Under the pieces are notes generated by a model. The model was not told the origin of the DNA, ran no database searches, and was given only the letters and a program-made list of their open reading frames with translations. From Caldilineaceae bacterium (lineage in GTDB: Bacteria > Chloroflexota > Anaerolineae > Caldilineales > Caldilineaceae): a stretch of DNA of 64,000 nt. Shown here piece after piece: positions 1 through 7,231 of this stretch. The position numbers were made by a program, and so were the translations under genes. Location: positions 186,001 through 250,000 of the forward strand of contig JAHBVF010000002.1 of assembly GCA_019637685.1 (NCBI GenBank), written 5' to 3'. Each line of letters begins with the position of its first letter. The first letter of the stretch is position 1.

Positions 1-406
1 TGGATTCTGCCACCCGTTTGATCTCCTTCCAGGGGAGAAAAAGACCCTCGCCGTCAGGCCCATCCCCTGTCGCTGTCACCCGTATGCCCTTTTGATGGAT
101 GTGATAATGGCTGTGGGCCAGGGCCGGATTGGTCTGCCACAGGCTGGCGGCCTGGCGTCCAATCTGATAGCGAATGAGCAGTGTGCTGTAGAGCGAATAG
201 ACGAAGGCCAGCAGGGCCACCGGCCAAAACCAAAAGGAGAGAGCATCCGGGGCAAAGATGACCAGCAGCAGGAGAGTCAGGGGCACGAGGACAAGAATAG
301 CCCAGGCCGCCCAGTCGTTCACCCGCTTGCCCATTGTGCTGGCAAACTGCTGCCACAGCATGGCCCGACGGTATTCTTCTGGCTGTAGATCGACGGTGAA
401 TTGCAT
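1..406 (-). CDS. YcxB-like membrane protein, C-terminus beyond the window
   Basis: I translated this by hand from the ATG at 404-406; the frame stays open to the window edge, so only about 135 N-terminal residues are present. It begins MQFTVDLQPEEYRRAM, then has two hydrophobic segments (about residues 30-48 and 53-70), then a soluble part with HYHIHQKGIRVTATGDG and LFLPWKEIKRVAES. This layout, with two N-terminal helices and a PH-like region containing a W-x-x-I motif, matches YcxB-family proteins of unknown function. The gene runs off the left edge. Overlapping frames on this stretch are low-complexity and lack this pattern. Confidence 0.7.
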   Translation of the reverse strand, partial: MQFTVDLQPEEYRRAMLWQQFASTMGKRVNDWAAWAILVLVPLTLLLLVIFAPDALSFWFWPVALLAFVYSLYSTLLIRYQIGRQAASLWQTNPALAHSHYHIHQKGIRVTATGDGPDGEGLFLPWKEIKRVAES

Positions 407-626
407 AGAATGAGAATTTTTTCACATATTGGAGAGACACGCTTGTAGTAGTATAGAGGGCTGGTTGGCAAGTGGCAAGTTGCAGGCGGCGAGTTGCAAG
501 TAGTGGGTCTGCCCTAAGAATAGGACGCGAATCCATGCTGGCACAACTGGCTGATGCTGAGAAAATCTGCGTCAGTCCGCCCTTCCCGCATCGCCCGCGT
601 CCTACCCACGAATCAGGAGGAAAATT
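407..626. other. Divergent intergenic region with short direct repeats
   Basis: This lies between the leftward YcxB-like gene and the rightward DUF1499 gene. Around 470-500 it holds near-repeats of GGCAAGTTGCAGG / GGCGAGTTGCAAG, similar to low-complexity repeats elsewhere in the window. I see no convincing promoter hexamers and no gene. The ribosome binding site AGGAGG for the next gene is at about 614-620. Confidence 0.4.
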
Positions 627-1124
627 GTGACTTTTCGGAAAATGTGGTACCTGGCCCTGTGTATGGCAACCCTGGGATTGGCCGGCTGTAGCGGAGACGC
701 GCCCAGCACACTGGGGATGACGGATGGCCGTCTGACGCCTTGCCCAGACTCACCCAACTGCGTCTCCAGCCAGGTGGAAAACGGATATCCGGCAATGGAA
801 CCGATTCCATTGAGCCTGCCCGCGGATGAAACCCAGGATGTGTTGGTGGCTGCCCTGGAGGAGATGGACGGTGTGGAGGTTGTCTCGACAGAACCGGGCT
901 ACGTTCACGCCGAAGCCAAGAGCAGACTGTTGGGTTTTGTGGATGATATGGAATTCGCCATCGACGAAAGCGACGGGGTAATCCACTACCGCTCTGCGTC
1001 GCGAATGGGCTATGGGGATATGGGCGCGAACCGGGAACGGATGGTACAGTTCTGGGGGCTGTATTCCCAGGTGGTGGAGAAGTCAGGTGGCAGAGAAGTG
1101 GAAGGTTTCGGCGTGAGCGGGTGA
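627..1124 (+). CDS. DUF1499 domain lipoprotein
   Basis: A 165-residue exported lipoprotein of unknown biochemical function. The N-terminus has a signal peptide ending in the lipobox LAGC (Cys21), so it should be lipid-anchored. The body has the DUF1499 pattern: an early CPDSPNCVSSQ motif, a central beta-rich stretch, LLGFVDDMEFAID, and the final IHYRSASRMGYGDMGANRER block typical of the family. The start is a GTG preceded by AGGAGG at good spacing. A hairpin at 1190-1233 separates it from the convergent radA gene. The family assignment is firm; the function is not known. Confidence 0.85.
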   Translation: MTFRKMWYLALCMATLGLAGCSGDAPSTLGMTDGRLTPCPDSPNCVSSQVENGYPAMEPIPLSLPADETQDVLVAALEEMDGVEVVSTEPGYVHAEAKSRLLGFVDDMEFAIDESDGVIHYRSASRMGYGDMGANRERMVQFWGLYSQVVEKSGGREVEGFGVSG

Positions 1125-1189
1125 ACAGCAGGCGGCAGGCCGAAAAGTCATTTCGCCTGCTGATTCTCTTCTGTTTATTGCACCGGTTA

Positions 1190-1233
1190 GGCTTTTCCAA
1201 CAAATAAATTCCCCAAATTGATTTGGAAAAGCC
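1190..1233. terminator. Hairpin between convergent genes
   Basis: GGCTTTTCCAA (1190-1200) is matched by its complement TTGGAAAAGCC (1223-1233) around a 22-base AT-rich loop. It lies between the ends of the DUF1499 gene and radA and may end transcription from both sides. The long loop makes it weaker than a classic intrinsic terminator. Confidence 0.45.
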
Positions 1234-1288
1234 CAAACCGTTCAGGGAAATTGTCGCCGGATCGGGGATTTATTTTCTTTGAACGGCC

Positions 1289-2671
1289 TTATTTCACCAG
1301 CGCGGCATCCAGCGCTTCCACCAGTGTGCGCACGCCGATGGCTTCGATCCCTTTGGGAATATCGTCTCCCCCTTTGCGCCGCAGCGCGTTGCGGGGCACA
1401 ATCGCCCGTTTGAAGCCCAGCTTGGCCGCTTCGCTCAGGCGGCGCGGGAGATGGCCCACGCTGCGCAGCTCCCCGCTCAGCCCCACTTCGCCCAGAATCG
1501 CCATATCCGCGGCCACAGGCACATTGCGATAACTGCTGGCAATGGCCGCGGCAATCGCCATATCCGCGGCTGGCTCGCCGATTTTCATGCCGCCGATAAC
1601 ATTGACAAAAATATCCTGGGTGCTCAGGTTTAGCCCCACCCGCTTGCTCAGCACAGCCGTCACCAGCAGCAGCCGGTTGAAGTCCACGCCGTTGCCCGTG
1701 CGCCGGGGCTGGCTGAAGGCGGTGGCGCTGGCCAGGGCCTGCACCTCCACCAGCAGGGGACGGCTGCCCTCCATCGGCACGGCGATGGCGCTGCCCGACG
1801 CGTTGGGCAGCCGCTCGGCCAGGAAAAGTTCGGACGGATTGGCGACTTCCGTCATTCCCTCTTCGCTCATCTCAAAGACACCCACTTCGTTGGTGCTGCC
1901 GTAGCGGTTTTTGATGGAGCGCAGCAGCCTGTAGGCGTGAAAACGTTCGCCCTCCAATTGCAACACTGCGTCCACCATATGTTCCAGCACCCGGGGGCCG
2001 GCGATTGTGCCTTCCTTCGTTACGTGGCCGACCAGAAAGAGGGGAATATTTTCCTGTTTGATCAGCCGCAGCAGATGGGCTGTGCAGTCCCGCACCTGGG
2101 AGACAGTGCCCGCGGCGCTGGTGTTGGCGCTGCTGTGGATGGCCTGGATCGAATCGACAATTACCAGTGCCGGTCTCATCTGGCCGATGCGCTCCAGAAT
2201 CTGCTCCAGAATTGTGTCGGCCAAAATGTAGAGCCGTTCGTCGGTGATGCCCAGCCGGGAAGCCCGCCGCCCGATCTGATAGGCGCTCTCTTCCGCGCTC
2301 ACATAGAGGACTTTGCCCCCTTGCCCGGCCACATCCGCGGCCATTTGCAGAAGCAGTGTACTCTTGCCGATGCCCGGATCGCCGCCGACCAGAATCCCCG
2401 CGCCGGGGACAATGCCGCCCCCCAGCACCCGGTTCAGCTCGCCGTTGCGCAACGCCAGCCGCCGGGATGGCTCCGCGGGGATAGCAGGCAGGGAGAGGGG
2501 TTCGGGCGCGCCCACCAGTGCGCTGCCGTTGCTGCTGCCCGCCGCCGGTGGCTGGAGAACCGTCTCTTCCAGCGTGTTCCACTCGTCGCAGTCCGGGCAT
2601 TTGCCCATCCACTTCATCTGCACGCTGCCGCACTCCGAACAGACGTAGCGTACTTTTGCTTTTGTTGCCAC
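1289..2671 (-). CDS. radA: DNA repair protein RadA (Sms)
   Basis: A 460-residue RecA-family ATPase that helps process branched recombination intermediates and drives branch migration in homologous recombination. Three family modules are visible in order: an N-terminal C4 zinc finger (CSEC at 11-14 and CPDC at 25-28), a RecA-like core with Walker A GGDPGIGKST (about 97-106), the RadA-specific KNR(F/Y)G motif present as KNRYG (about residue 256), and a Lon-protease-like C-terminal domain from about residue 290. The length matches the family. The start is GTG with AGGTGA just upstream. A strong promoter and a LexA-like palindrome lie 60-105 bases upstream. Confidence 0.97.
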   Translation of the reverse strand: MATKAKVRYVCSECGSVQMKWMGKCPDCDEWNTLEETVLQPPAAGSSNGSALVGAPEPLSLPAIPAEPSRRLALRNGELNRVLGGGIVPGAGILVGGDPGIGKSTLLLQMAADVAGQGGKVLYVSAEESAYQIGRRASRLGITDERLYILADTILEQILERIGQMRPALVIVDSIQAIHSSANTSAAGTVSQVRDCTAHLLRLIKQENIPLFLVGHVTKEGTIAGPRVLEHMVDAVLQLEGERFHAYRLLRSIKNRYGSTNEVGVFEMSEEGMTEVANPSELFLAERLPNASGSAIAVPMEGSRPLLVEVQALASATAFSQPRRTGNGVDFNRLLLVTAVLSKRVGLNLSTQDIFVNVIGGMKIGEPAADMAIAAAIASSYRNVPVAADMAILGEVGLSGELRSVGHLPRRLSEAAKLGFKRAIVPRNALRRKGGDDIPKGIEAIGVRTLVEALDAALVK

Positions 2672-2730
2672 AAATCACCTGTTTTTGTCGACCCGGCAGA
2701 TGCCAGGACGCTTGTTGGCCTTCGCTGCCT

Positions 2731-2744
2731 AGAACTTATGTTCT
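2731..2744. promoter_or_regulatory. LexA-like palindrome (SOS box candidate) at radA
   Basis: AGAACTTATGTTCT is a perfect dyad with the core GAAC-N4-GTTC, the core of the SOS box bound by LexA in Bacillus and Mycobacterium. It starts 3 bases after the -10 hexamer of the predicted radA promoter, so it covers the expected transcription start, where a repressor would block initiation. RadA is a recombination protein, so SOS control is sensible. No LexA gene is in the window. Confidence 0.55.
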
Positions 2745-2747
2745 GGA

Positions 2748-2776
2748 ATCTTACTCGAAGTGGTGGCGGGTGTCAA
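2748..2776 (-). promoter_or_regulatory. Sigma-70-type promoter for radA
   Basis: Read on the minus strand: TTGACA (2776-2771), a 17-base spacer, then TAAGAT (2753-2748). This is a perfect -35 with optimal spacing and a good -10. It overlaps the last codons of the upstream membrane gene, giving a leader of about 70 bases before the radA GTG. Confidence 0.65.
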
Positions 2777-3126
2777 CTGCGTGATTCCTGAAAGAGAAGA
2801 ACAATCAGTGCAACCTCAACCGCCTTGTCCACCAGACCGGGCGGGCTGGTCATGGCCTGGTCATTTATCACAAAATAGGCCACAATCGTCACAGCGGTGA
2901 AGGCGATCAGTGCCCAGCGAACCAGCCCGCGTTTGTCGGCGAATTGGGGCAGAAAGTAGAGGGCGGCCAGCAGGGCCAGATAGCCCAGGCCATTGAGGAT
3001 AAAGAGTTTGCCCTGCATATCCTGAAAGAAGCGGACGCCCAGGACCAGATGGAGCAGCGCGGTGAGAAGCGTCAGCACAATTATGCCGTATTGCAGCCTG
3101 CCGAGGGTGGGTCGCGGGTTGTTCAT
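2773..3126 (-). CDS. Small integral membrane protein
   Basis: A 117-residue hydrophobic protein with four predicted membrane helices (about 13-31, 43-59, 71-87 and 97-112) and a basic N-terminus (MNNPRPTLGR). I recognise no named family. It ends inside the radA promoter, so radA transcription may be partly separate from it. The start ATG has CAGGAGG upstream. Confidence 0.65.
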   Translation of the reverse strand: MNNPRPTLGRLQYGIIVLTLLTALLHLVLGVRFFQDMQGKLFILNGLGYLALLAALYFLPQFADKRGLVRWALIAFTAVTIVAYFVINDQAMTSPPGLVDKAVEVALIVLLFQESRS

Positions 3127-3399
3127 AGAATGCCTCCTGTGGTGGTTGGAATGTCAGAGTTCGTCCCGAACTGTGCGTGTCCGGCAGATTCCTGGCGTCG
3201 GCGCGCAGGGGGCCGCGCCCGCATTCGTCGGTGATCCTATTGTACAGGTGAGGTCAAGCCGCGTCAACGGCCGGGTGCATCTCAGAAATGGGTGCAACCG
3301 ATGCCGGGAATTAGCCGCAGCACCCCCAACTTGCATTACACACCCCAATCGCTCTTTTGAAAGATTCTTGCTTTGATACACTTGACAAAGGACAAATCT

Positions 3400-3618
3400 C
3401 TATCCCCGCGCGGGATAGACTTGCGTCACAATCGGCAGCCCGCCAGCCACTGCCTCGACAAATCGCACTTCCCGGCGTCCCTGGCTCCAGCGGTAGCGCA
3501 GCCACTGGTACTGCCGGTTGTCAAAGACAAAAAGCGTGTCGTCGTCGATGGAGCGAAAGATTTCGCTGTCGTAGTATTCGCTCAAATCAGCGATGGAATC
3601 AAACGTTTTGATTGGCAA
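3400..3618 (-). CDS. Small hypothetical protein
   Basis: A 72-residue acidic, soluble protein (SIADLSEYYDSEIFRSIDDD, then LFVFDNRQYQWLRYRWSQG) with no recognised family. The start is TTG with GGAG about ten bases upstream. The aromatic and acidic composition looks protein-like, and the overlapping plus-strand frames look random. About 270 bases upstream (3127-3399) I see no feature except a TTGACA without a matching -10. Confidence 0.45.
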   Translation of the reverse strand: MPIKTFDSIADLSEYYDSEIFRSIDDDTLFVFDNRQYQWLRYRWSQGRREVRFVEAVAGGLPIVTQVYPARG

Positions 3619-3688
3619 AGAAAAAGCTCCGTGGAGAAAACCCGGCTATCTGGCCTGGACTTATCGGGCCTATTTTGTCTGACCTGTC

Positions 3689-4630
3689 CTATTCACCCAG
3701 CGCGACAACGCCCTTGACATATCCCCCGCCGCCAGAGAGAATCTCCGCCATCAGGTCCTGGTAGTCGGCCAGGGGAACGGTGTGGGTGACCAGAGGGCGC
3801 AGATCGAATATGCCCCGGTGGATGAGATCGATGGCCGCGGGGAAGGGGTCGCGCAGTTGGGAACCAGGCGCAGAGTTGACCAGAGAAAAACCGCCCAGAT
3901 GCCATTTGGTGGGATCGAAGGTGGCCTGGCTGCCTTTGATCCAGCCAAACAGATTGATCAGCCCGCCCCGACGCACAATATCCGTGGCCAGGTCCAGACC
4001 GGCCTGGCTGCCGCTGCTGTCCACCACCACATCGAAGTTGCGGGCTTTCAGGCTGGCCGCCAGTTCGGCCCGATCCACCTGGGCGCTGTTGATCGTCTCG
4101 GTGGCGCCCTGCTGCCGGGCCAGAGCCAGCCGGTTGTCCGCAATGTCAATCACCACCAGATCGGCCAGCGGCGCGTGGAGCAACCCCTGCAAAATTAACT
4201 GGCCCATAAAGCCACAGCCGATCAGCGCCACCCGCTGGCCGGGCTGCAACCGGCAGTGGTCCAGCCCTGTCACCGCGCAGGAGACCGGCTCCACAATCCA
4301 GAATTCATCGGCCAGGGATGAATCGGGCACTTTGTAGACCCGCCCCGCGGCCAGATTGCGCACAGTGGCAAAGCCGCCGCCGGCCACCCGGTCCCCTTCG
4401 CGCAGGCCGGTGACGCCTTTGCCCACCTTTGCCACATACCCCACACCCTCGTGTCCGGCCGGGGCCTTGGGGTGCATATCTTTGCCATAGCGGGCGGTGG
4501 CAATATCCCAGGAGCAGATACCGCAGGCACCACCGGTCAGTTGTACTTCCCCCGGCTGGGGATCACCGATTTCCTGCTCGAACAATTCGATTGTGCCGTC
4601 GTCCAGATAGCGAAGAGTGCGAGAGCGCAT
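3689..4630 (-). CDS. Zinc-type alcohol dehydrogenase family (MDR) oxidoreductase
   Basis: A 313-residue medium-chain dehydrogenase/reductase, probably oxidising an alcohol or polyol with NAD(P). The catalytic-zinc region is visible as CGICSWDIA (Cys36) and GHEGVGYV (His60-Glu61). The Rossmann signature is ALIGCGFMGQL, followed by VVIDIADNRL for the adenosine ribose. It is about 30 residues shorter than usual and lacks the four-cysteine structural zinc lobe, as in some bacterial sugar-alcohol enzymes. I chose the ATG at 4630 (GGAAG upstream) over an in-frame codon at 4663. The substrate cannot be told from sequence. Confidence 0.85.
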   Translation of the reverse strand: MRSRTLRYLDDGTIELFEQEIGDPQPGEVQLTGGACGICSWDIATARYGKDMHPKAPAGHEGVGYVAKVGKGVTGLREGDRVAGGGFATVRNLAAGRVYKVPDSSLADEFWIVEPVSCAVTGLDHCRLQPGQRVALIGCGFMGQLILQGLLHAPLADLVVIDIADNRLALARQQGATETINSAQVDRAELAASLKARNFDVVVDSSGSQAGLDLATDIVRRGGLINLFGWIKGSQATFDPTKWHLGGFSLVNSAPGSQLRDPFPAAIDLIHRGIFDLRPLVTHTVPLADYQDLMAEILSGGGGYVKGVVALGE

Positions 4631-4810
4631 TGGGGGTCTTCCTTTGGTTGGGGGTGGGAACAATTATCAGGCGGAACAAAGAGAGATGGAACGCAGTCTA
4701 TCATTTGTAGGTCCGGTCGGCAATCTGCGTGTACAATTTGATTATTGTGTCTTGACCCTTGCGCCCGGAACTCCGCGGGGCAGGGGAATCCCCACAGGAA
4801 GGAAGAGAAA

Positions 4811-5731
4811 ATGAATAGAATCAGAACGCGATGGCGCATTGTGTGGTTGCTGGCAGTCCTGCTGCTGGCAAGCTGTGCGGCCGCGCCTCAAATGGCCCAA
4901 AGTGAAGCACCCGCGGCTGAAATGCCCCGGACAGAGGGAGGAGAGAGTACGGCCCTGGCCTACGACGGCAACGACAATCTGAACGCCGGGATCGAGCGCA
5001 AAGTGATCGGGCGGGCCTCCCTTTCGCTGGTGGTGGCGGACACAGAAAGCGCGGCCCAGGCCATCGAGCAGACAGTGGCCCAGGCCGGCGGCTTTGTGGC
5101 CAACGCCAATTTCTATAAAAGCGGCCCCAGCACAGGCCAGGCATTGGCCGGATCAATGACATTGCGCGTGCCCGCCGAGGGGCTGGACGCGCTGCTGGCC
5201 CAGCTGGAAGAGCTGGCTCTGAGCGTGGAGTCCCGCACTATCAGCCGGGAGGACGTGACCGATCAGTATACGGATTTGACGGCTCGGCTGACCAATTTGC
5301 AGGCAACGGAGCGGGAGTTGCTCGCCCTGTTGACCGAAGTGCGGGAGCGTCCCGGCGCGACTGCCGAAGAGATTTTGCAGGTCCACGCGCGGATGAGTGA
5401 AATCCGGGGCGAGCTGGAGGTGGTGCAGGGCCGCAGGAATATGCTGGACAATCTCATCGGCCTGGCAACGGTAGAGGTGAACCTGACTCCCGACGCGCTC
5501 AACCGCCCCATCGTCGAGGCTGGCTGGCAGCCGACCGGTGTGGCCCGTTCTGCTCTGCGCGGGCTGGTCAATGCCCTCCAGTGGCTTGGCTCCGCGGCCA
5601 TTTGGCTGCTCATTTTCTTCCTGCCCCTGGCGCTGGTGGCGGCCATTCCTGTGGTGGTGCTGATTTGGGTGCTCCGCTGGCTTATCCGGCGCACCCGGCA
5701 ACGCCGCGAGGAAAGCGCTCCAGAGGAATAG
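4811..5731 (+). CDS. DUF4349 domain lipoprotein
   Basis: A 306-residue lipoprotein. The signal peptide ends in LLLASC (Cys near residue 22). The DUF4349 body starts with IERKVIGRASLSLVVADTESA, runs through an Ig-like region with GGFVANANFYKSG, a coiled coil (TDLTARLTNLQATERELLALL and following), and ends in one membrane helix (about 260-290) and a basic tail (RWLIRRTRQRR). This helix-plus-coiled-coil plan is typical of the family, whose function is unknown. The ATG at 4811 has GGAAGAG upstream. Confidence 0.87.
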   Translation: MNRIRTRWRIVWLLAVLLLASCAAAPQMAQSEAPAAEMPRTEGGESTALAYDGNDNLNAGIERKVIGRASLSLVVADTESAAQAIEQTVAQAGGFVANANFYKSGPSTGQALAGSMTLRVPAEGLDALLAQLEELALSVESRTISREDVTDQYTDLTARLTNLQATERELLALLTEVRERPGATAEEILQVHARMSEIRGELEVVQGRRNMLDNLIGLATVEVNLTPDALNRPIVEAGWQPTGVARSALRGLVNALQWLGSAAIWLLIFFLPLALVAAIPVVVLIWVLRWLIRRTRQRREESAPEE

Positions 5732-5837
5732 GAAAGGCAATGGAAGCGCTGATCTATACCCAGCACAGCCACATATTCCGGTTGTGCTGCTGCCAGATCA
5801 CCTCCAGCGCGGCCATCTGCCGGCGGCAGGGCAGACA

Positions 5838-6017
5838 TCAGATGGCCCGGAAATTCTCGGGGACAGAAGAGATGGGGGCTGCGTGCATAGCCGGGCGCAG
5901 TCCCCGCCACACAATCCAGCCGAGGACGAGCAAAACCACCAGCCCGCCCAAAAGATACAACGGGAAACGGCGCGGGGAAATCTCTGTAGATGGCGAGGCA
6001 GTAGTTGTCCGTTCCAT
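5838..6017 (-). CDS. Small single-pass membrane peptide
   Basis: A 59-residue peptide starting MERTTTASPSTEISPRRF with one membrane helix (LYLLGGLVVLLVLGWIVW). It starts 31 bases after the upstream phosphatase-like gene ends, so it is probably the last gene of the minus-strand operon from 9478. No family recognised. A longer frame upstream exists but would overlap the previous gene. Confidence 0.5.
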   Translation of the reverse strand: MERTTTASPSTEISPRRFPLYLLGGLVVLLVLGWIVWRGLRPAMHAAPISSVPENFRAI

Positions 6018-6048
6018 ACAGTCCCGTGCAGCAGAATTTGTGCCCGGT

Positions 6049-7044
6049 TCAACCGTCCCGGTGGACAGGTTCTGGCTGATTTTCCTGGCTGCCTGTGTCC
6101 TGTGCAGGCACAAACTTCTCCCCCAGAAAATCCTTAATCACACCAGCGAAATCATCCAAGCCCTGAATCCGCTGGGCAAAGCGGGCGCTGTGCGCGCCGT
6201 AGAGAAGCGTCAGGGCCGGATTTTCGGTATGGGTGCGCAGGCTGCAATCCTCCACATTGCCGTGATCGCTGCCGATAATCAGCAGCGTCTCCTGCCAATC
6301 GGCCGCGGCCAGTATCCCCTCCACAAAGCGGTCGATGCGCTCAAAATTTTCCACTGCCCCGGCCAGATTGCGCCTGTGGCCCAGCAAATCCGTCAGCCAA
6401 TGCTCAAAGAAGACAAAACGATAGGGCTGGGCGATCTCCCAGAATTTGGCTCCGGCCTCTTCCAGCCCATAAACAGGTGTATCGGTATACCCCAATTCTG
6501 TGCGCCAACCTTCGCCGGTGAAGTTGGCACTCAGGGCTGTGCCTCCCCGCATCTCAGCCGCGGTCAGGAGCGTTTGCCCGGCCACCGTGGCGGCGTAGGG
6601 AACCGCGCTCAACAGCCGCTTGCCCCGGTCCACCGCGTCGAAATAGCCCTGGGGATAGGCGTTGCAAAAGTAGCTGGGCAGCCCTCTCTGGTTGAGCCGG
6701 GCAAAGAGACCGGCCTCATCCAAAATATCCCGCACGAGCTGGTTGGGCCGGGGGCCATAGTGCTCGCCCAGGCGGGCGGGCGCGTTGATTCCGGTGAGGA
6801 TGGCTGTCTGCCCCGTCGCGCTCTGGGGGCGGCCAGGAACGCCCAGCCCGGCATCCGTGGGGATGAGGTGGGCACGCCCGTTGGCATAGCGCCCGGTGGA
6901 CGCGGTCAGGGGCTGTCCGTCGATCAGACCGCGCAGGGTGGGCAGATGGGCCGCGGCCAAAGGGTTCACCGCCGGGTCGTCGCTGCCCAGGCCCACACCG
7001 TCCAGGAAGAGAAAGAGAACCCGGCGCACAGATTGAGAATTCAC
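6049..7044 (-). CDS. Alkaline-phosphatase-superfamily metalloenzyme
   Basis: A 331-residue enzyme of the alkaline phosphatase fold (phosphoglycerate mutase/phosphopentomutase type). Metal-binding segments visible are FLFLDGVGLG near the N-terminus, the nucleophile region SATGQTAILTG (Thr in the usual place), and IGSDHGNVED near the C-terminus. The length is shorter than cofactor-independent phosphoglycerate mutase, so it is more likely a related phosphohydrolase or mutase of unknown substrate. It overlaps the upstream zinc-ribbon gene by 4 bases (ATGA), a sign of translational coupling. Confidence 0.8.
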   Translation of the reverse strand: MNSQSVRRVLFLFLDGVGLGSDDPAVNPLAAAHLPTLRGLIDGQPLTASTGRYANGRAHLIPTDAGLGVPGRPQSATGQTAILTGINAPARLGEHYGPRPNQLVRDILDEAGLFARLNQRGLPSYFCNAYPQGYFDAVDRGKRLLSAVPYAATVAGQTLLTAAEMRGGTALSANFTGEGWRTELGYTDTPVYGLEEAGAKFWEIAQPYRFVFFEHWLTDLLGHRRNLAGAVENFERIDRFVEGILAAADWQETLLIIGSDHGNVEDCSLRTHTENPALTLLYGAHSARFAQRIQGLDDFAGVIKDFLGEKFVPAQDTGSQENQPEPVHRDG

Positions 7045-7214
7045 TGGCTGTCAGCTTCTGGGGTGTCTTCTGCTGTATCCCCCTGGGCTTCCTCTTTGGG
7101 CTGAACGGTGAGTTGCACTGTCGGGAACGGGCTGCCACAGCATTGACAACGGCCTTCCCGTTGGGCGTCGCCGGTCAGATGGCTCTCGCAGATGGGACAA
7201 ATTGGGGCAGACAT
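7041..7214 (-). CDS. Zinc-ribbon peptide
   Basis: A 57-residue protein with two pairs of cysteines, CPIC (6-9) and CQCC (23-26), forming a probable zinc ribbon, and an acidic tail (EEAQGDTAEDTPEADSQ). The ATG has AAGGAG at ideal spacing. It sits 17 bases after the molybdopterin oxidoreductase gene and overlaps the next gene by 4 bases, so it is within an operon. Function unknown. Confidence 0.7.
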   Translation of the reverse strand: MSAPICPICESHLTGDAQREGRCQCCGSPFPTVQLTVQPKEEAQGDTAEDTPEADSQ

Positions 7215-7231
7215 TGATTCGCTCCTTTTCT

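Noticed and set aside
1937..2791. A 284-residue plus-strand frame opposite radA
   Set aside because: radA on the minus strand has all of its family motifs. The plus frame has none.
3380..3390. A TTGACA on the plus strand before the small gene
   Set aside because: No -10 at the right distance and no plus-strand gene follows.
5581..7104. A 507-residue plus-strand frame over the phosphatase gene
   Set aside because: It lies opposite the well-supported minus-strand operon and has no recognisable family features.
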